From: Oleiagrimonas sp963747595
Lineage (GTDB): Bacteria > Pseudomonadota > Gammaproteobacteria > Xanthomonadales > Rhodanobacteraceae
NCBI GenBank assembly: GCA_963747595.1
Contig: CAVVFO010000002.1
Span: 310,001 to 374,000, forward strand
Direction: 5' to 3'
Length of the DNA: 64,000 bases
The notes below the pieces were generated by a model. The model was not told the origin of the DNA and did no database searches. It saw only the letters and a list, made by a program, of their open reading frames with translations. Shown here piece by piece: positions 16,385 to 25,620 of this stretch (the stretch's first letter is position 1; every line of letters starts with the position of its first letter). A program made the translations under genes and the position numbers.

Positions 16385-17752
16385 TCAGATCGCACGCGCC
16401 AGATCGCTCGCCAGACCGGTGTAGCGTTCCGGTGTCAGCTCCAGCAGACGTTGCTTGTCCGCTTGCGGCAGCTCAAGGCCAGCGATGAATTCACGCACGC
16501 TGTCACGTGTGATGCCGCGTCCGCGTGTGAGCGCCTTCAACTGTTCGTACGGGTTGGGCAGGCCGTGGCGGCGCATGACGGTCTGGATCGCCTCGGCCAG
16601 CACTTCCCAGTTGGCGTCCAGGTCGGCGGCCAGACGCTGCGGGTTTGCCTCGAGTTTGCCCAATCCCTTCTTCAGCGACGCCAGTGCCACCAGCGTGTGG
16701 CCGAACGCGGTACCCAGACCGCGCAGCACGGTGGAGTCGGTGAGGTCGCGTTGCCAGCGACTGATCGGCAGTTTGTCCGCGAAATGGCCGAGCAGGGCGT
16801 TGGCGACGCCGAAATTGCCTTCGGCGTTCTCGAAATCGATGGGGTTGACCTTGTGCGGCATGGTCGATGAACCGACTTCGCCTTCCTTCAACGTCTGCTT
16901 GAAATAACCCAGCGAAATGTAACCCCAGATGTCGCGTGCCAGATCGATCATCACCGTGTTGCCGCGGCGCACCGCATCGCAGTACTCGGCCACGCCGTCG
17001 TGCGGCTCGATCTGCGTGGTGTAGGCGTTGAAATCCAGTCCCAGCGATTGCACGAAGCGGCTGCAAAACGCGCGCCAGTCGACGTCTGGGTAAGCGGTCA
17101 CGTGGGCGTTGTAGTTGCCCACCGCACCGTTGATCTTGCCGGAAATGTCCACTTCGGCGAGCTGCGTGCGCTGGCGTTCCAGCCGCGCCACCACGTTGGC
17201 GACTTCCTTGCCCAGCGTGGTCGGTGAAGCGGTCTGCCCGTGGGTACGCGAGAGCATCGGCGTGTCCGCCTGCGTGTGCGCCAGTTCGCGCAATGTCGCC
17301 ATGATCCCGTCCAGCTGCGGCAGCAGAACGCTCTGCCGCGCATCGCGCAGCATCAGCGCGTAGGCCAGGTTGTTGATGTCCTCGCTGGTACAGGCGAAGT
17401 GCACGAATTCCCTGGCCTGCGACAGGGAATCCTGATCACCGATGCGCTCCTTGATGAAATATTCCACGGCCTTGACGTCGTGGTTGGTCACTTCCTCGAT
17501 GGCCTTGATGCGGTTGCCGTCGTCGACGGAAAACTGGTCGGCGATCATGCGCAGGCGTGAGGCGTCCTCGTCGGAGAAAGGCGGCAATTCACGGATGCGG
17601 GGTTCCTCGGCCAGCGCCAGCAGCCACGCAATCTCCACCTGCACGCGGCGATGCATCAGACCGAACTCGCTGAAGATGGCGCGCAGAGGTTCGACCTTGG
17701 ATGCGTAGCGGCCATCCAGCGGCGACAGGGCGGTCAGGGTGTCGAGAGGCAT
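16385..17752 (-). CDS. purB: Adenylosuccinate lyase
   Basis: Catalyses two fumarate-releasing steps of purine synthesis: SAICAR to AICAR and adenylosuccinate to AMP. It has 455 residues and is a homotetrameric member of the fumarase/aspartase superfamily. Visible motifs are TSEDINNLAYAL, SRTHGQTASPTTLGKE (catalytic His) and the flexible signature loop GSSTMPHKVNPIDFEN bearing the catalytic serine. The ATG at 17752 has AGGA seven bases upstream; longer frames upstream are not coding. It is divergent from fumC, a relative of the same superfamily, across a 277-base spacer. Confidence 0.97.
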   Translation of the reverse strand: MPLDTLTALSPLDGRYASKVEPLRAIFSEFGLMHRRVQVEIAWLLALAEEPRIRELPPFSDEDASRLRMIADQFSVDDGNRIKAIEEVTNHDVKAVEYFIKERIGDQDSLSQAREFVHFACTSEDINNLAYALMLRDARQSVLLPQLDGIMATLRELAHTQADTPMLSRTHGQTASPTTLGKEVANVVARLERQRTQLAEVDISGKINGAVGNYNAHVTAYPDVDWRAFCSRFVQSLGLDFNAYTTQIEPHDGVAEYCDAVRRGNTVMIDLARDIWGYISLGYFKQTLKEGEVGSSTMPHKVNPIDFENAEGNFGVANALLGHFADKLPISRWQRDLTDSTVLRGLGTAFGHTLVALASLKKGLGKLEANPQRLAADLDANWEVLAEAIQTVMRRHGLPNPYEQLKALTRGRGITRDSVREFIAGLELPQADKQRLLELTPERYTGLASDLARAI

Positions 17753-18029
17753 GAAGCGATCCTGGGAGTGGGCAAGCGCGTCATTGTAACGGCACTCGGA
17801 ACCCGGGACTCGGCAAAGCATGACAAAGACGCATCGTCTCGACTTGCGCTCATCAGCCGGTTGTGGAACTTCATCAAAATCCATTCGCCCCCAAGGTATC
17901 GAAGGGCACCCAGCAAACATCCTGCCCGTTCGATAGCTCACCACGCACCGGTATGGGGTTCGTGGAGTCACGCGGCTTTCGCGTCCCGCTACAATGCCGC
18001 CTGTCCAATTCATTCCCCGCGGAGACAGC
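17753..18029. promoter_or_regulatory. Divergent purB/fumC spacer with two candidate -10 elements
   Basis: A TACAAT lies on the reverse strand at 17783-17788 for purB, and another on the forward strand at 17990-17995 for fumC. Neither has a good -35. No PurR-like operator was recognised. Confidence 0.35.
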
Positions 18030-19406
<1,377 letters not shown>

Positions 19407-19450
19407 CCACATCCAACGCCCAGGGCGGCTCAAGGAGCATAGCAACGGAG

Positions 19451-19530
19451 CCGCCTGCTTGCGGGAAAACCACCTGAGGTGCAGCAAGCAGGCGGATCCG
19501 CCACTGGCGTTTCTCGATCCACCCTGCGAG
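19451..19530. repeat. Dispersed palindromic repeat, copy A
   Basis: CCGCCTGCTTGC (19451-19462) and GCAAGCAGGCGG (19484-19495) form an exact 12-bp stem. The right flank GATCCNCCCTGCG (about 19516-19528) is shared with copy B at 28511. It lies between convergent fumC and the DUF2884-like gene. Confidence 0.7.
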
Positions 19531-20100
19531 TCACGAGTTTTCGCGCCCGTCCTTAACGCCCCGGCGGCATTGCGCGACATCGGAGGCCTCGATGCGGGCA
19601 TAAGGCTTGAATGCCGGAATCCCAGCGCGCAGCGTGTCCTGTGTTTCCTGCAGCGAGCCCAGCGAATCGCAGATCCCGGCCACCTTGGACAGCAGCTGAT
19701 CCTTGCGCTTGTTCACGTCCGCATCGATGCGGTCCGGGTGCCCACTGAACAGGTTTTTCGTCACGTCGCCGATGGTGCCGCCCGCCATGCTGGCACCCGC
19801 CTTGCCCACGGCGATGCCTTGTTGCTCGACGGCGACGGCTTGCTGGTAATACTGCCGCAGTTGCTGATGCTGATTTGCCGTGACCTGGATTGGCTTTCCG
19901 CCGATTTTCAAGTCGCCAGCCTTGGTAATGACGGCATCCGGAACCGATGGCGCGTGCAAGGTGACGTGACCGTGATGAATCTGGATTCCGTCGTCGATGT
20001 GGACTACCGAGATGTGTCCACGGTCCTGGTTGCAGCCAGCGAGCAGGACGACAATGACCAGCAGCATCGGCATGGCGAAGATCAGGCGTTTGCGAAACAT
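19531..20100 (-). CDS. DUF2884/YggN-like lipoprotein
   Basis: A 189-residue protein starting at the ATG at 20100, with a lipoprotein signal MFRKRLIFAMPMLLVIVVLLAGC; the lipobox LLAGC puts the lipidated cysteine near residue 23. The mature part has the DUF2884-type pattern IHHGHVTLHAPSVPDAVI...GDLKIGGKPI followed by a helical QQLRQYYQQA region and a C-terminal cysteine. No biochemical role is known. It is the last gene of the YtrA/ABC operon, separated from the permease by 66 bases holding a GGCGCCGG/CCGGCGCC hairpin (20126-20157). It may be a periplasm-facing accessory of the exporter. Confidence 0.75.
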   Translation of the reverse strand: MFRKRLIFAMPMLLVIVVLLAGCNQDRGHISVVHIDDGIQIHHGHVTLHAPSVPDAVITKAGDLKIGGKPIQVTANQHQQLRQYYQQAVAVEQQGIAVGKAGASMAGGTIGDVTKNLFSGHPDRIDADVNKRKDQLLSKVAGICDSLGSLQETQDTLRAGIPAFKPYARIEASDVAQCRRGVKDGRENS

Positions 20101-20166
20101 GTCTACGTCTCCTGTTGCAGACAATGGCGCCGGCGACAACGTGGTCGAACCGGCGCCAGGGATGAC

Positions 20167-21144
20167 TCAGCTGTCGTCGCGGCGGCTGCGGAACCAGATG
20201 GCCGCGGCGATCATCACCGCGCCGCCCAGCGCTCCGATCCAGACATCGGGATGCGTCAGCACGCCGTAGGTATTGCGCAGATCCAGCAATGCCAGCAGTT
20301 TCTGTGGCGCGTCGGGCCCATGCAGGCTGCCGATTTCGCCCATGTGGTGATGAAAGCTCTGCGGCAGCCAGCCACCGGGAAACAGGCTCAGCAGCACGCG
20401 TGCCACAATGTGCTCCCAGAACCATTCCGCGACATCGTGCAGCAGGCCCATCAGGCTCAGCCAGCTCAAGATGACGCCGGCGCCCAGCGGCAGCAGCACT
20501 GCCCACAGGAAGGGCTTGCTGCGGACCCAAGCCGAGCACAACAACAGCCAGCCAGTGGTCGGCAATGCCCACAGGAAGTACACGGGAATGGACAGGATCA
20601 TGTTCAGTGCGACACGGATGGGGTGGGCGGCCCACAGCAACTGGAACACGCTCAACCCATGTACGGATGCGGTCACGGCATAGATCAGCAGCGTCAGCCA
20701 GGCTGCAACCACGCCGATGATGGAGGCGATGACCGGGGCGATCACGCTGGCACTGACCAGTTTGGACAACACGGTGTCGCGGTTCGAGATCGGCAGCGAA
20801 TTCCAGAACAGGATGCTGCGATCACGGCGATCGTCGTACAGCGCGCCCAGGCAGTAGAAGAAGATCACGAAAGCCATGACCACCCAGACCACGCTGGCCA
20901 CCGAGTACATGCTGGCATCCAGTGCGGCGCCCGCCTTGTCCAGCAGCTGCGGGGTGATCTGGCCCTGCATGTGCATGTCCATACCGCCGATATGCACGTT
21001 GGATTTTCCGCGCCAGACTTCGCCGGCGATGATGCCCATCACATTCAGCGCCAGGAAGATGGCACCGGTGATCAGCGGCGCGCGCACCAGGCCGCCGCGG
21101 TGTTCCCAGTACTCGCGTTTCAGCAGCCAATAGAAGGTATTCAT
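20167..21144 (-). CDS. ABC transporter permease
   Basis: A 325-residue membrane protein starting MNTFYWLLKREYWEHRGG, with about six hydrophobic helices (around residues 22-42, 85-105, 130-160, 180-205, 215-245 and 290-315) and a periplasmic loop rich in Met/His (IGGMDMHMQGQ) between the first two. The architecture matches the ABC-2-like permeases encoded with YtrA-type regulators. It pairs with the ATPase whose stop it overlaps (ATGA at 21141-21144). The substrate is unknown; related systems respond to cell-wall or membrane stress. Its earlier in-frame extension runs antisense-like through the ATPase gene and was rejected. Confidence 0.85.
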   Translation of the reverse strand: MNTFYWLLKREYWEHRGGLVRAPLITGAIFLALNVMGIIAGEVWRGKSNVHIGGMDMHMQGQITPQLLDKAGAALDASMYSVASVVWVVMAFVIFFYCLGALYDDRRDRSILFWNSLPISNRDTVLSKLVSASVIAPVIASIIGVVAAWLTLLIYAVTASVHGLSVFQLLWAAHPIRVALNMILSIPVYFLWALPTTGWLLLCSAWVRSKPFLWAVLLPLGAGVILSWLSLMGLLHDVAEWFWEHIVARVLLSLFPGGWLPQSFHHHMGEIGSLHGPDAPQKLLALLDLRNTYGVLTHPDVWIGALGGAVMIAAAIWFRSRRDDS

Positions 21145-21998
21145 GCGTAGGTTCCTTTCATGGTGGCGACAAACAGGTCGCTGACGGAGGGGCGGTGGAC
21201 CTCGCCCAGTGCCTCCAGCCGCGAGCGGTCGACGCCGTCGAACAGGAAGATGCTCTTGCCGAACGCCTGGCGCTCGTCCATGGGGCCGAGCGCGCGCGCG
21301 GCATCGGCCTGATCCGCACCCACCATCACTTCGGTGAAGCGCTCGCCCAGGGCATCCATGTCGGTATCCAGCACGACCTTGCCGTCGCGGATGAACATCA
21401 GGTCGGTGAGAATATTCTCGATCTCTTCCACCTGGTGCGTGGTCACCAGAATGGTCTTGTCCTCGTCGAAGTAGTCCTCCAGAAGGCTGTGGTAGAACTG
21501 CTTGCGGTAGAGGATGTCCAGGCCCAGCGTGGGTTCGTCCAGCACCAGCAACCGTGCGTCGATGGCCATGACCAGGGCGAGGTGCAGTTGCACGATCATG
21601 CCCTTGGACATCTGTTTGACCTTTTGCCCCGGCGTGAGCTTGGTGCGTGACAGAAAATGCTCGCAGCGCGCGCGGTCGAACCGCGGGTGTGTGGCGGCGA
21701 CGAAATCCACGGCTTCGGAGACACGGATCCAGCGTGGCAGCACGGCCACGTCGGCGATGAAGCACACCTGCTGCATCAACGCCGTGCGGCGCTTGCGCGG
21801 GTCCAGACCCAGCACGTCCAGGTCGCCATCGAAATCGGTCAGGCCGAGAATGGCTTTCAGTGCGGTGGTCTTGCCGGCGCCGTTGGGGCCGATCAGACCC
21901 ACGATGCGACCGGATTCGATGCGGAAACTCGCCTGATCCAGCGCCAGAGTGTTCTTGTAGCGCTTGGTCAGGCCGCGGGCCTCGATAATGGCATTCAT
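21141..21998 (-). CDS. ABC transporter ATP-binding protein
   Basis: A 285-residue nucleotide-binding subunit. Walker A is GPNGAGKTT (residues 37-45), the signature region is KQMSKGMIVQLHLALVMA, Walker B with the catalytic acidic residue is LLVLDEPTLGLD, and the H-loop His sits in LVTTHQVEEIE. The signature reads MSKGM rather than LSGGQ, common in the YtrB/EcsA-like exporter class. It overlaps both neighbours by four bases, so regulator, ATPase and permease are translated in step. Confidence 0.93.
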   Translation of the reverse strand: MNAIIEARGLTKRYKNTLALDQASFRIESGRIVGLIGPNGAGKTTALKAILGLTDFDGDLDVLGLDPRKRRTALMQQVCFIADVAVLPRWIRVSEAVDFVAATHPRFDRARCEHFLSRTKLTPGQKVKQMSKGMIVQLHLALVMAIDARLLVLDEPTLGLDILYRKQFYHSLLEDYFDEDKTILVTTHQVEEIENILTDLMFIRDGKVVLDTDMDALGERFTEVMVGADQADAARALGPMDERQAFGKSIFLFDGVDRSRLEALGEVHRPSVSDLFVATMKGTYA

Positions 21999-22372
21999 GA
22001 TGCGTCCTTCTTGAAGCGGTCGTCGCCGGATTTCATCAGTGTTTCAAGGTCCAGCCCCAGGCGCTGCAGCCGGGCTCGCAACAGCGGCCACTCCTCGCGC
22101 AGAAAACGCTCACGCTCGGACTCCAGCAACGCGTTGCGTGCATCCTTTTTCACAAACATGCCCAAACCCCTTCGTTTTTCCACGATGTGTTCGTCGACCA
22201 GTTCCTGATAGGCCTTGGACACGGTCAACGGGTTGATCTGGTAATCCGCTGCCACCTGACGTACAGATGGCAGCGCATCACCTTCACTCAGTGCGCCGTC
22301 CAGGATCATCGCCACCACGCGCTCGCGCAGCTGGCGATAGATCGGGACGTCGTCGCTCCAGGTCATACTCAT
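21995..22372 (-). CDS. GntR-family regulator, YtrA subfamily
   Basis: A 125-residue transcription regulator. The N-terminal winged helix-turn-helix is recognisable from PIYRQLRERVVAMILDG...LPSVRQVAADYQINPLTVSKAYQEL; the short C-terminal helical tail (about residues 80-125) replaces the large effector domain of other GntR classes, which defines YtrA members. They usually repress their own ABC operon. Here the only strong promoter is at 22738-22765 and carries a 24-base palindrome, so autoregulation is likely. The start at 22372 lies five bases past the secreted-peptide gene and the stop overlaps the ATPase start. Confidence 0.9.
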   Translation of the reverse strand: MSMTWSDDVPIYRQLRERVVAMILDGALSEGDALPSVRQVAADYQINPLTVSKAYQELVDEHIVEKRRGLGMFVKKDARNALLESERERFLREEWPLLRARLQRLGLDLETLMKSGDDRFKKDAS

Positions 22373-22376
22373 CAGG

Positions 22377-22697
22377 TCAATCCTTGTTGAACGAGGCCAG
22401 TGAACGGGCGAACGAATAGTACGGCATCACCTGCTGCACGCTGCCCAGTGCACGCAGGTTCCTGCGGACATGGATCGAATTGCTCAATTGCCGGCGCAGT
22501 GCAGAGGACTTTTGTGCCGGTGTACGGTCTGGCGTGACCACAACCGGCGCCAGGTTGTCCACTGGCAACCCGTCGATGACGCTCGGGGCCAGCGTGATGT
22601 CGAAGGCAGGTGGACCCATGGAATGGACAAACATGGCCATGCTGGCAGCCACGACAAGCAATGATCCGGCCAGCGCAACGATTGAACGTGTGTGCAT
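22377..22697 (-). CDS. Small secreted protein of unknown function heading the YtrA operon
   Basis: A 106-residue protein whose first 26 residues form a signal peptide (MHTRSIVALAGSLLVVAASM...). The mature part is about 80 residues, without cysteines, with Pro-rich stretches (APVVVTPDRTP) and a basic C-terminal half (RRQLSNSIHVRRNLRALG). I recognise no family. The ATG at 22697 has GGGAGA six bases upstream and lies just downstream of the promoter/operator; a longer open frame crosses the promoter and is unlikely. As first gene of a regulator-exporter operon it may be a periplasmic sensor or the exported partner; this is inference. Confidence 0.65.
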   Translation of the reverse strand: MHTRSIVALAGSLLVVAASMAMFVHSMGPPAFDITLAPSVIDGLPVDNLAPVVVTPDRTPAQKSSALRRQLSNSIHVRRNLRALGSVQQVMPYYSFARSLASFNKD

Positions 22698-22724
22698 GAC
22701 AGTCTCCCGGTGTTGTGTATGAGT

Positions 22725-22765
22725 GGTGTTGTAGTTAACTATAACACCATGTCGACAACGGTCAA
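22725..22765 (-). promoter_or_regulatory. Promoter and overlapping palindromic operator of the YtrA/ABC operon
   Basis: Reading on the reverse strand, TTGACC (22760-22765) is followed after 16 bases by TATAGT (22738-22743). A 24-base palindrome covers the -10: GGTGTTGTAGTT / AACTATAACACC at 22725-22748, with one mismatched pair. This is the expected arrangement for autorepression by the GntR protein. Confidence 0.8.
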
Positions 22766-22842
22766 GCATGACTGATGGGCTAGTCCCGTCTGCCGCCCGG
22801 CCGGGCGGTGGCTGCCTCTGGATGGATGGATTCGAGGGAAAG

Positions 22843-22874
22843 AAAAAGGGCCTGGAGACGCTCCAAGCCCTTTT
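22843..22874 (-). terminator. Intrinsic terminator of ssrA
   Basis: On the reverse strand AGGGCTTGGAG and CTCCAGGCCCT pair (one G-U) around CGT and run into TTTTTC, three bases past the CCA end of tmRNA. Confidence 0.85.
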
Positions 22875-22876
22875 GG

Positions 22877-23234
<358 letters not shown>

Positions 23235-23259
23235 GGGAATCGCGCAATAGCGGTCAGAC

Positions 23260-23289
23260 AGTATATGGAGATGCGACCGCGGCAATCAA
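23260..23289 (-). promoter_or_regulatory. Promoter of ssrA
   Basis: TTGATT (23284-23289) and TATACT (23260-23265) are separated by 18 bases on the reverse strand. The start would be near 23253, giving a precursor with about 19 extra 5' bases for RNase P to remove. Confidence 0.6.
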
Positions 23290-23370
23290 GATGCGTCGTC
23301 GCGTCGTTCAGCGATGAGCACAAGGGAATGGACCACATCCCGGTTGCGGCTGGGTGGGGCAGGAGGCTCA

Positions 23371-23862
23371 TCAGGCAGGCGGATTCTTGGCGCGCAGCAC
23401 GCGCTGTTTTTCCCGATCCCAGTCGCGCTGCTTCTCCGTTTCGCGCTTGTCGTGGGTCTGCTTGCCGCGAGCCACGCCGATCTCCACCTTGACGTGATTC
23501 TGCTTCCAGTAGAGTGCAGTAGGTACCAGCGTGTAGCCCTTGCGTTCGACTGCGCCGATCAGCTCGTCGATCTCCTTCCTGTGCAGCAGCAGCTTGCGCG
23601 TGCGCCGGTCATCGGCCACCACGTGGGTCGATGCGCTGATCAATGGGGGGATGGAACTGCCGAACAGGAAGATTTCACCACGCTTGATGAGGGCATAGCT
23701 GTCGCCGAAGTTGATGCGCCCCGCACGCAGCGACTTGACCTCCCAGCCTTCGAGGGCGATACCGGCCTCGACCCGTCGATCAATGTGATACTCGTGGCGG
23801 GCACGCTTGTTCAGGGCGATGGTATTGCTGCCGGGTTTGTTTTTCTGCCGAGATTTGGCCAT
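23371..23862 (-). CDS. smpB: SsrA-binding protein SmpB
   Basis: Binds the tRNA-like domain of tmRNA and decodes the empty mRNA channel in trans-translation. It has 163 residues: an OB-fold core with NKRARHEYHIDRRVEAGIAL, the EVKSLRAGRIN motif and YALIKRGEIFL, then the basic C-terminal tail (DKRETEKQRDWDREKQRVLR) that becomes a helix in the mRNA tunnel. It is directly upstream of ssrA on the same strand and divergent from ratA, an arrangement conserved in proteobacteria. Confidence 0.97.
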   Translation of the reverse strand: MAKSRQKNKPGSNTIALNKRARHEYHIDRRVEAGIALEGWEVKSLRAGRINFGDSYALIKRGEIFLFGSSIPPLISASTHVVADDRRTRKLLLHRKEIDELIGAVERKGYTLVPTALYWKQNHVKVEIGVARGKQTHDKRETEKQRDWDREKQRVLRAKNPPA

Positions 23863-23954
23863 GTCCGTTAGAATCGTTTGCCGGAAGAGTGATGTACGAA
23901 CAGCCGCCGGGGTTGTTCGTGGTTTGTTTCATCCAATTGGAGCTTGAAGCGCCC

Positions 23955-24386
23955 GTGATCCAGATTCGCCGCAGTGCCCTGGTGCGTTACACGCCTGCTC
24001 AGATGTACGAGCTGGTCAGTGATGTGGAAGCCTACCCGAAGCGCTTTCACTGGTGCGAGCGTTCGCACGTCTCGGAGCAGGAGGGGGACACGCTGGTGGC
24101 GCGCATGGACCTGCGTTTTGCCGGCCTGCACCAGAGTTTCACCACCCGCAACAAGGGGCAGCCGCCCGAACATATTCGTATCGGGTTGGTGGAAGGGCCT
24201 TTCAAGACACTGGAAGGGGTGTGGACGTTCGATGCGCTGGGTGACAAAGGCTGCCGCGTCGGCCTGGAACTGGATTTCGAACATGCCGGGCGGCTCGGCG
24301 GTCTGGCATTGAAGCTTGGTTTCCAGGGGCTGGCTGGCCGCATGGTGGATGATTTCTGCTCGGCGGCACGGCGCATCTATGGATGA
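23955..24386 (+). CDS. ratA: RatA-type START-domain protein (coenzyme Q-binding family)
   Basis: A 143-residue START/SRPBCC-fold protein related to E. coli RatA (PasT) and yeast Coq10. It shows the family pattern ALVRYTPAQMYELVSDVEAYP, then FTTRNKG and LVEGPFKTLEGVWTFDAL, and ends in a long amphipathic helix. E. coli RatA was described as inhibiting ribosome subunit joining, while the Coq10 likeness points to ubiquinone handling; which applies here is unknown. The GTG at 23955 gives the usual IQIRRSALV start; an ATG 22 codons upstream adds residues with no family likeness. The gene is divergent from smpB and overlaps the next gene by eight bases. Confidence 0.88.
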   Translation: MIQIRRSALVRYTPAQMYELVSDVEAYPKRFHWCERSHVSEQEGDTLVARMDLRFAGLHQSFTTRNKGQPPEHIRIGLVEGPFKTLEGVWTFDALGDKGCRVGLELDFEHAGRLGGLALKLGFQGLAGRMVDDFCSAARRIYG

Positions 24387-24666
24387 TGTGATCGAAGTCG
24401 ATGTCGTGTACGCGGGGCCGATCCGGCTCTGGCAGCAGCGGCTCAGGTTGCAGCAGGGGGCCTGCGTCGGTGATGCCATTGAGGCGTCGACGATCCGCCA
24501 ATCCTGCCCCGAGGCAATGATCGACGCCGATCATGTGGGTGTTTTCGGACGCCGGGTGTCGCTGCAGCATCCCTTGCAGTCAGGTGACCGCGTGGAAATC
24601 TATCGCGACCTGGCACTGGATCCGATGCAGGCACGTCGTGAGCGCGCCCGCCACGACGGCACCTGA
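24379..24666 (+). CDS. ratB: RnfH-family ubiquitin-like protein (RatB)
   Basis: A 95-residue beta-grasp protein of the RnfH/RatB (UPF0125) family. It begins MDDVIEVDVVYAGPIRLWQQRLRL and contains VGVFGRRVSLQHPLQSGDRVEIYRDL, the highly conserved C-terminal signature. No catalytic function is known; the gene almost always follows ratA, and the two form the so-called toxin-antitoxin-like ratAB unit of E. coli. The ATG at 24379 lies inside the last codons of ratA, so translation is coupled. A basic tail follows the core. Confidence 0.88.
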   Translation: MDDVIEVDVVYAGPIRLWQQRLRLQQGACVGDAIEASTIRQSCPEAMIDADHVGVFGRRVSLQHPLQSGDRVEIYRDLALDPMQARRERARHDGT

Positions 24667-24674
24667 TCGGGCTG

Positions 24675-25121
24675 TCAACCGGCGCCACCACCCGAAGGAG
24701 CGTTGTCGCCCTCGGAGCCATCGCGGGTCTTGTCGCCCTTCGGGCCGCCCTTGGGGTAGGCGCTCTTGTAGGTCTTGGCATCCTTGAGCAGTTGGTCCGG
24801 GGTTTCCGCGAAGAAGTTGCCTTGGGTGCGGCTCAGCGTGTCGTTGTTGAAGTACAGGGTCAGCGTCTTGACCGTGGTCTTGCCGCTCCGGTGAGCTCTT
24901 TCCTGCACGTAGTCCCAGCGTTGATGCTCGAACGGGCTGGTGATGGACGGGGTGCCCAGCAGTGCCACGACCTGGCGCTTGGTCATCCCGGGCTTGAGCT
25001 GCTGGACCTTCTCCTTGTCGAGCAGGTTTCCCTGGTGGATATCGGGCTTGTAGACGATGCCGCAACCGGCAACAACGGTGACAAGCATCAGACACATCAG
25101 GGTGCGGAAAAGCGTTCGCAT
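24675..25121 (-). CDS. bamE: Outer membrane protein assembly factor BamE
   Basis: Lipoprotein of the BAM complex that inserts beta-barrel proteins into the outer membrane. It has 148 residues: a lipoprotein signal with the lipobox VAGC (Cys20), then the SmpA/BamE fold with GNLLDKEKVQQLKPGMTKRQVVALLGTPS and the RWDYVQ segment. A Gly/Pro/Asp-rich tail of about 25 residues follows the conserved core and is probably disordered. It is convergent with ratB (eight bases apart) and divergent from fur, a classic gammaproteobacterial arrangement. Confidence 0.94.
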   Translation of the reverse strand: MRTLFRTLMCLMLVTVVAGCGIVYKPDIHQGNLLDKEKVQQLKPGMTKRQVVALLGTPSITSPFEHQRWDYVQERAHRSGKTTVKTLTLYFNNDTLSRTQGNFFAETPDQLLKDAKTYKSAYPKGGPKGDKTRDGSEGDNAPSGGGAG

Positions 25122-25156
25122 ACGTCTCTCAAGTCCGGGTCGGTCAAAGAATGGGA

Positions 25157-25165
25157 TGATACACT
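25157..25165 (+). promoter_or_regulatory. Candidate extended -10 promoter of fur
   Basis: TGATACACT has the extended-10 TGn motif followed by TACACT, 39 bases before the fur start. No acceptable -35 and no Fur box were found in the 82-base bamE/fur spacer. Confidence 0.35.
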
Positions 25166-25203
25166 AAGGCCTGTAGGGCTTTGGCGCCACGAGCATTGGA
25201 ATT

Positions 25204-25620
25204 ATGCCGCAGGAATCGATCGAATTACGCAAGCTGGGCCTCAAGGTCACGCATCCGCGCACACGCATTCTCCATATCCTGGAAGAGTCGGCGCAGCGTC
25301 ATCTGACTGCGGAAGACATTTACAAAACCCTGCTGGCCGAAGAGGAAGACATCGGGCTGGCCACGGTCTATCGGGTGCTGACGCAGTTCGATGCGGCAGG
25401 AATCGTGAGCAAGCACAACTTCGAAGGTGGCCAAGCCGTTTACGAACTCGATCGTGGGCAGCATCACGACCACATGATTGATATCGACAGCGGCAAGGTC
25501 GTGGAGTTCGTCAGCGACGAGATCGAACAGCTGCAGAAAGATATCGCCAAGCGCTATGGCTACGATATCGTGGATCACAGCTTGGTGCTGTATGTGCGGG
25601 GTCGCACTGCAGGGGACTGA
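25204..25620 (+). CDS. fur: Ferric uptake regulator Fur
   Basis: Iron-responsive repressor of siderophore and iron-uptake genes. It has 138 residues: a winged-helix DNA-binding domain (about 1-83; LKVTHPRTRILHILEE and IGLATVYRVLTQFDAAGIV) and a dimerisation/metal domain with HHDHMID (His87, His88, Asp89, His90). The structural-zinc cysteines of E. coli Fur (Cys93, Cys96) are Asp and Ser here, and the protein contains no cysteine at all, so regulatory metal binding must rely on His/Asp/Glu ligands. It is divergent from bamE. Confidence 0.96.
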   Translation: MPQESIELRKLGLKVTHPRTRILHILEESAQRHLTAEDIYKTLLAEEEDIGLATVYRVLTQFDAAGIVSKHNFEGGQAVYELDRGQHHDHMIDIDSGKVVEFVSDEIEQLQKDIAKRYGYDIVDHSLVLYVRGRTAGD

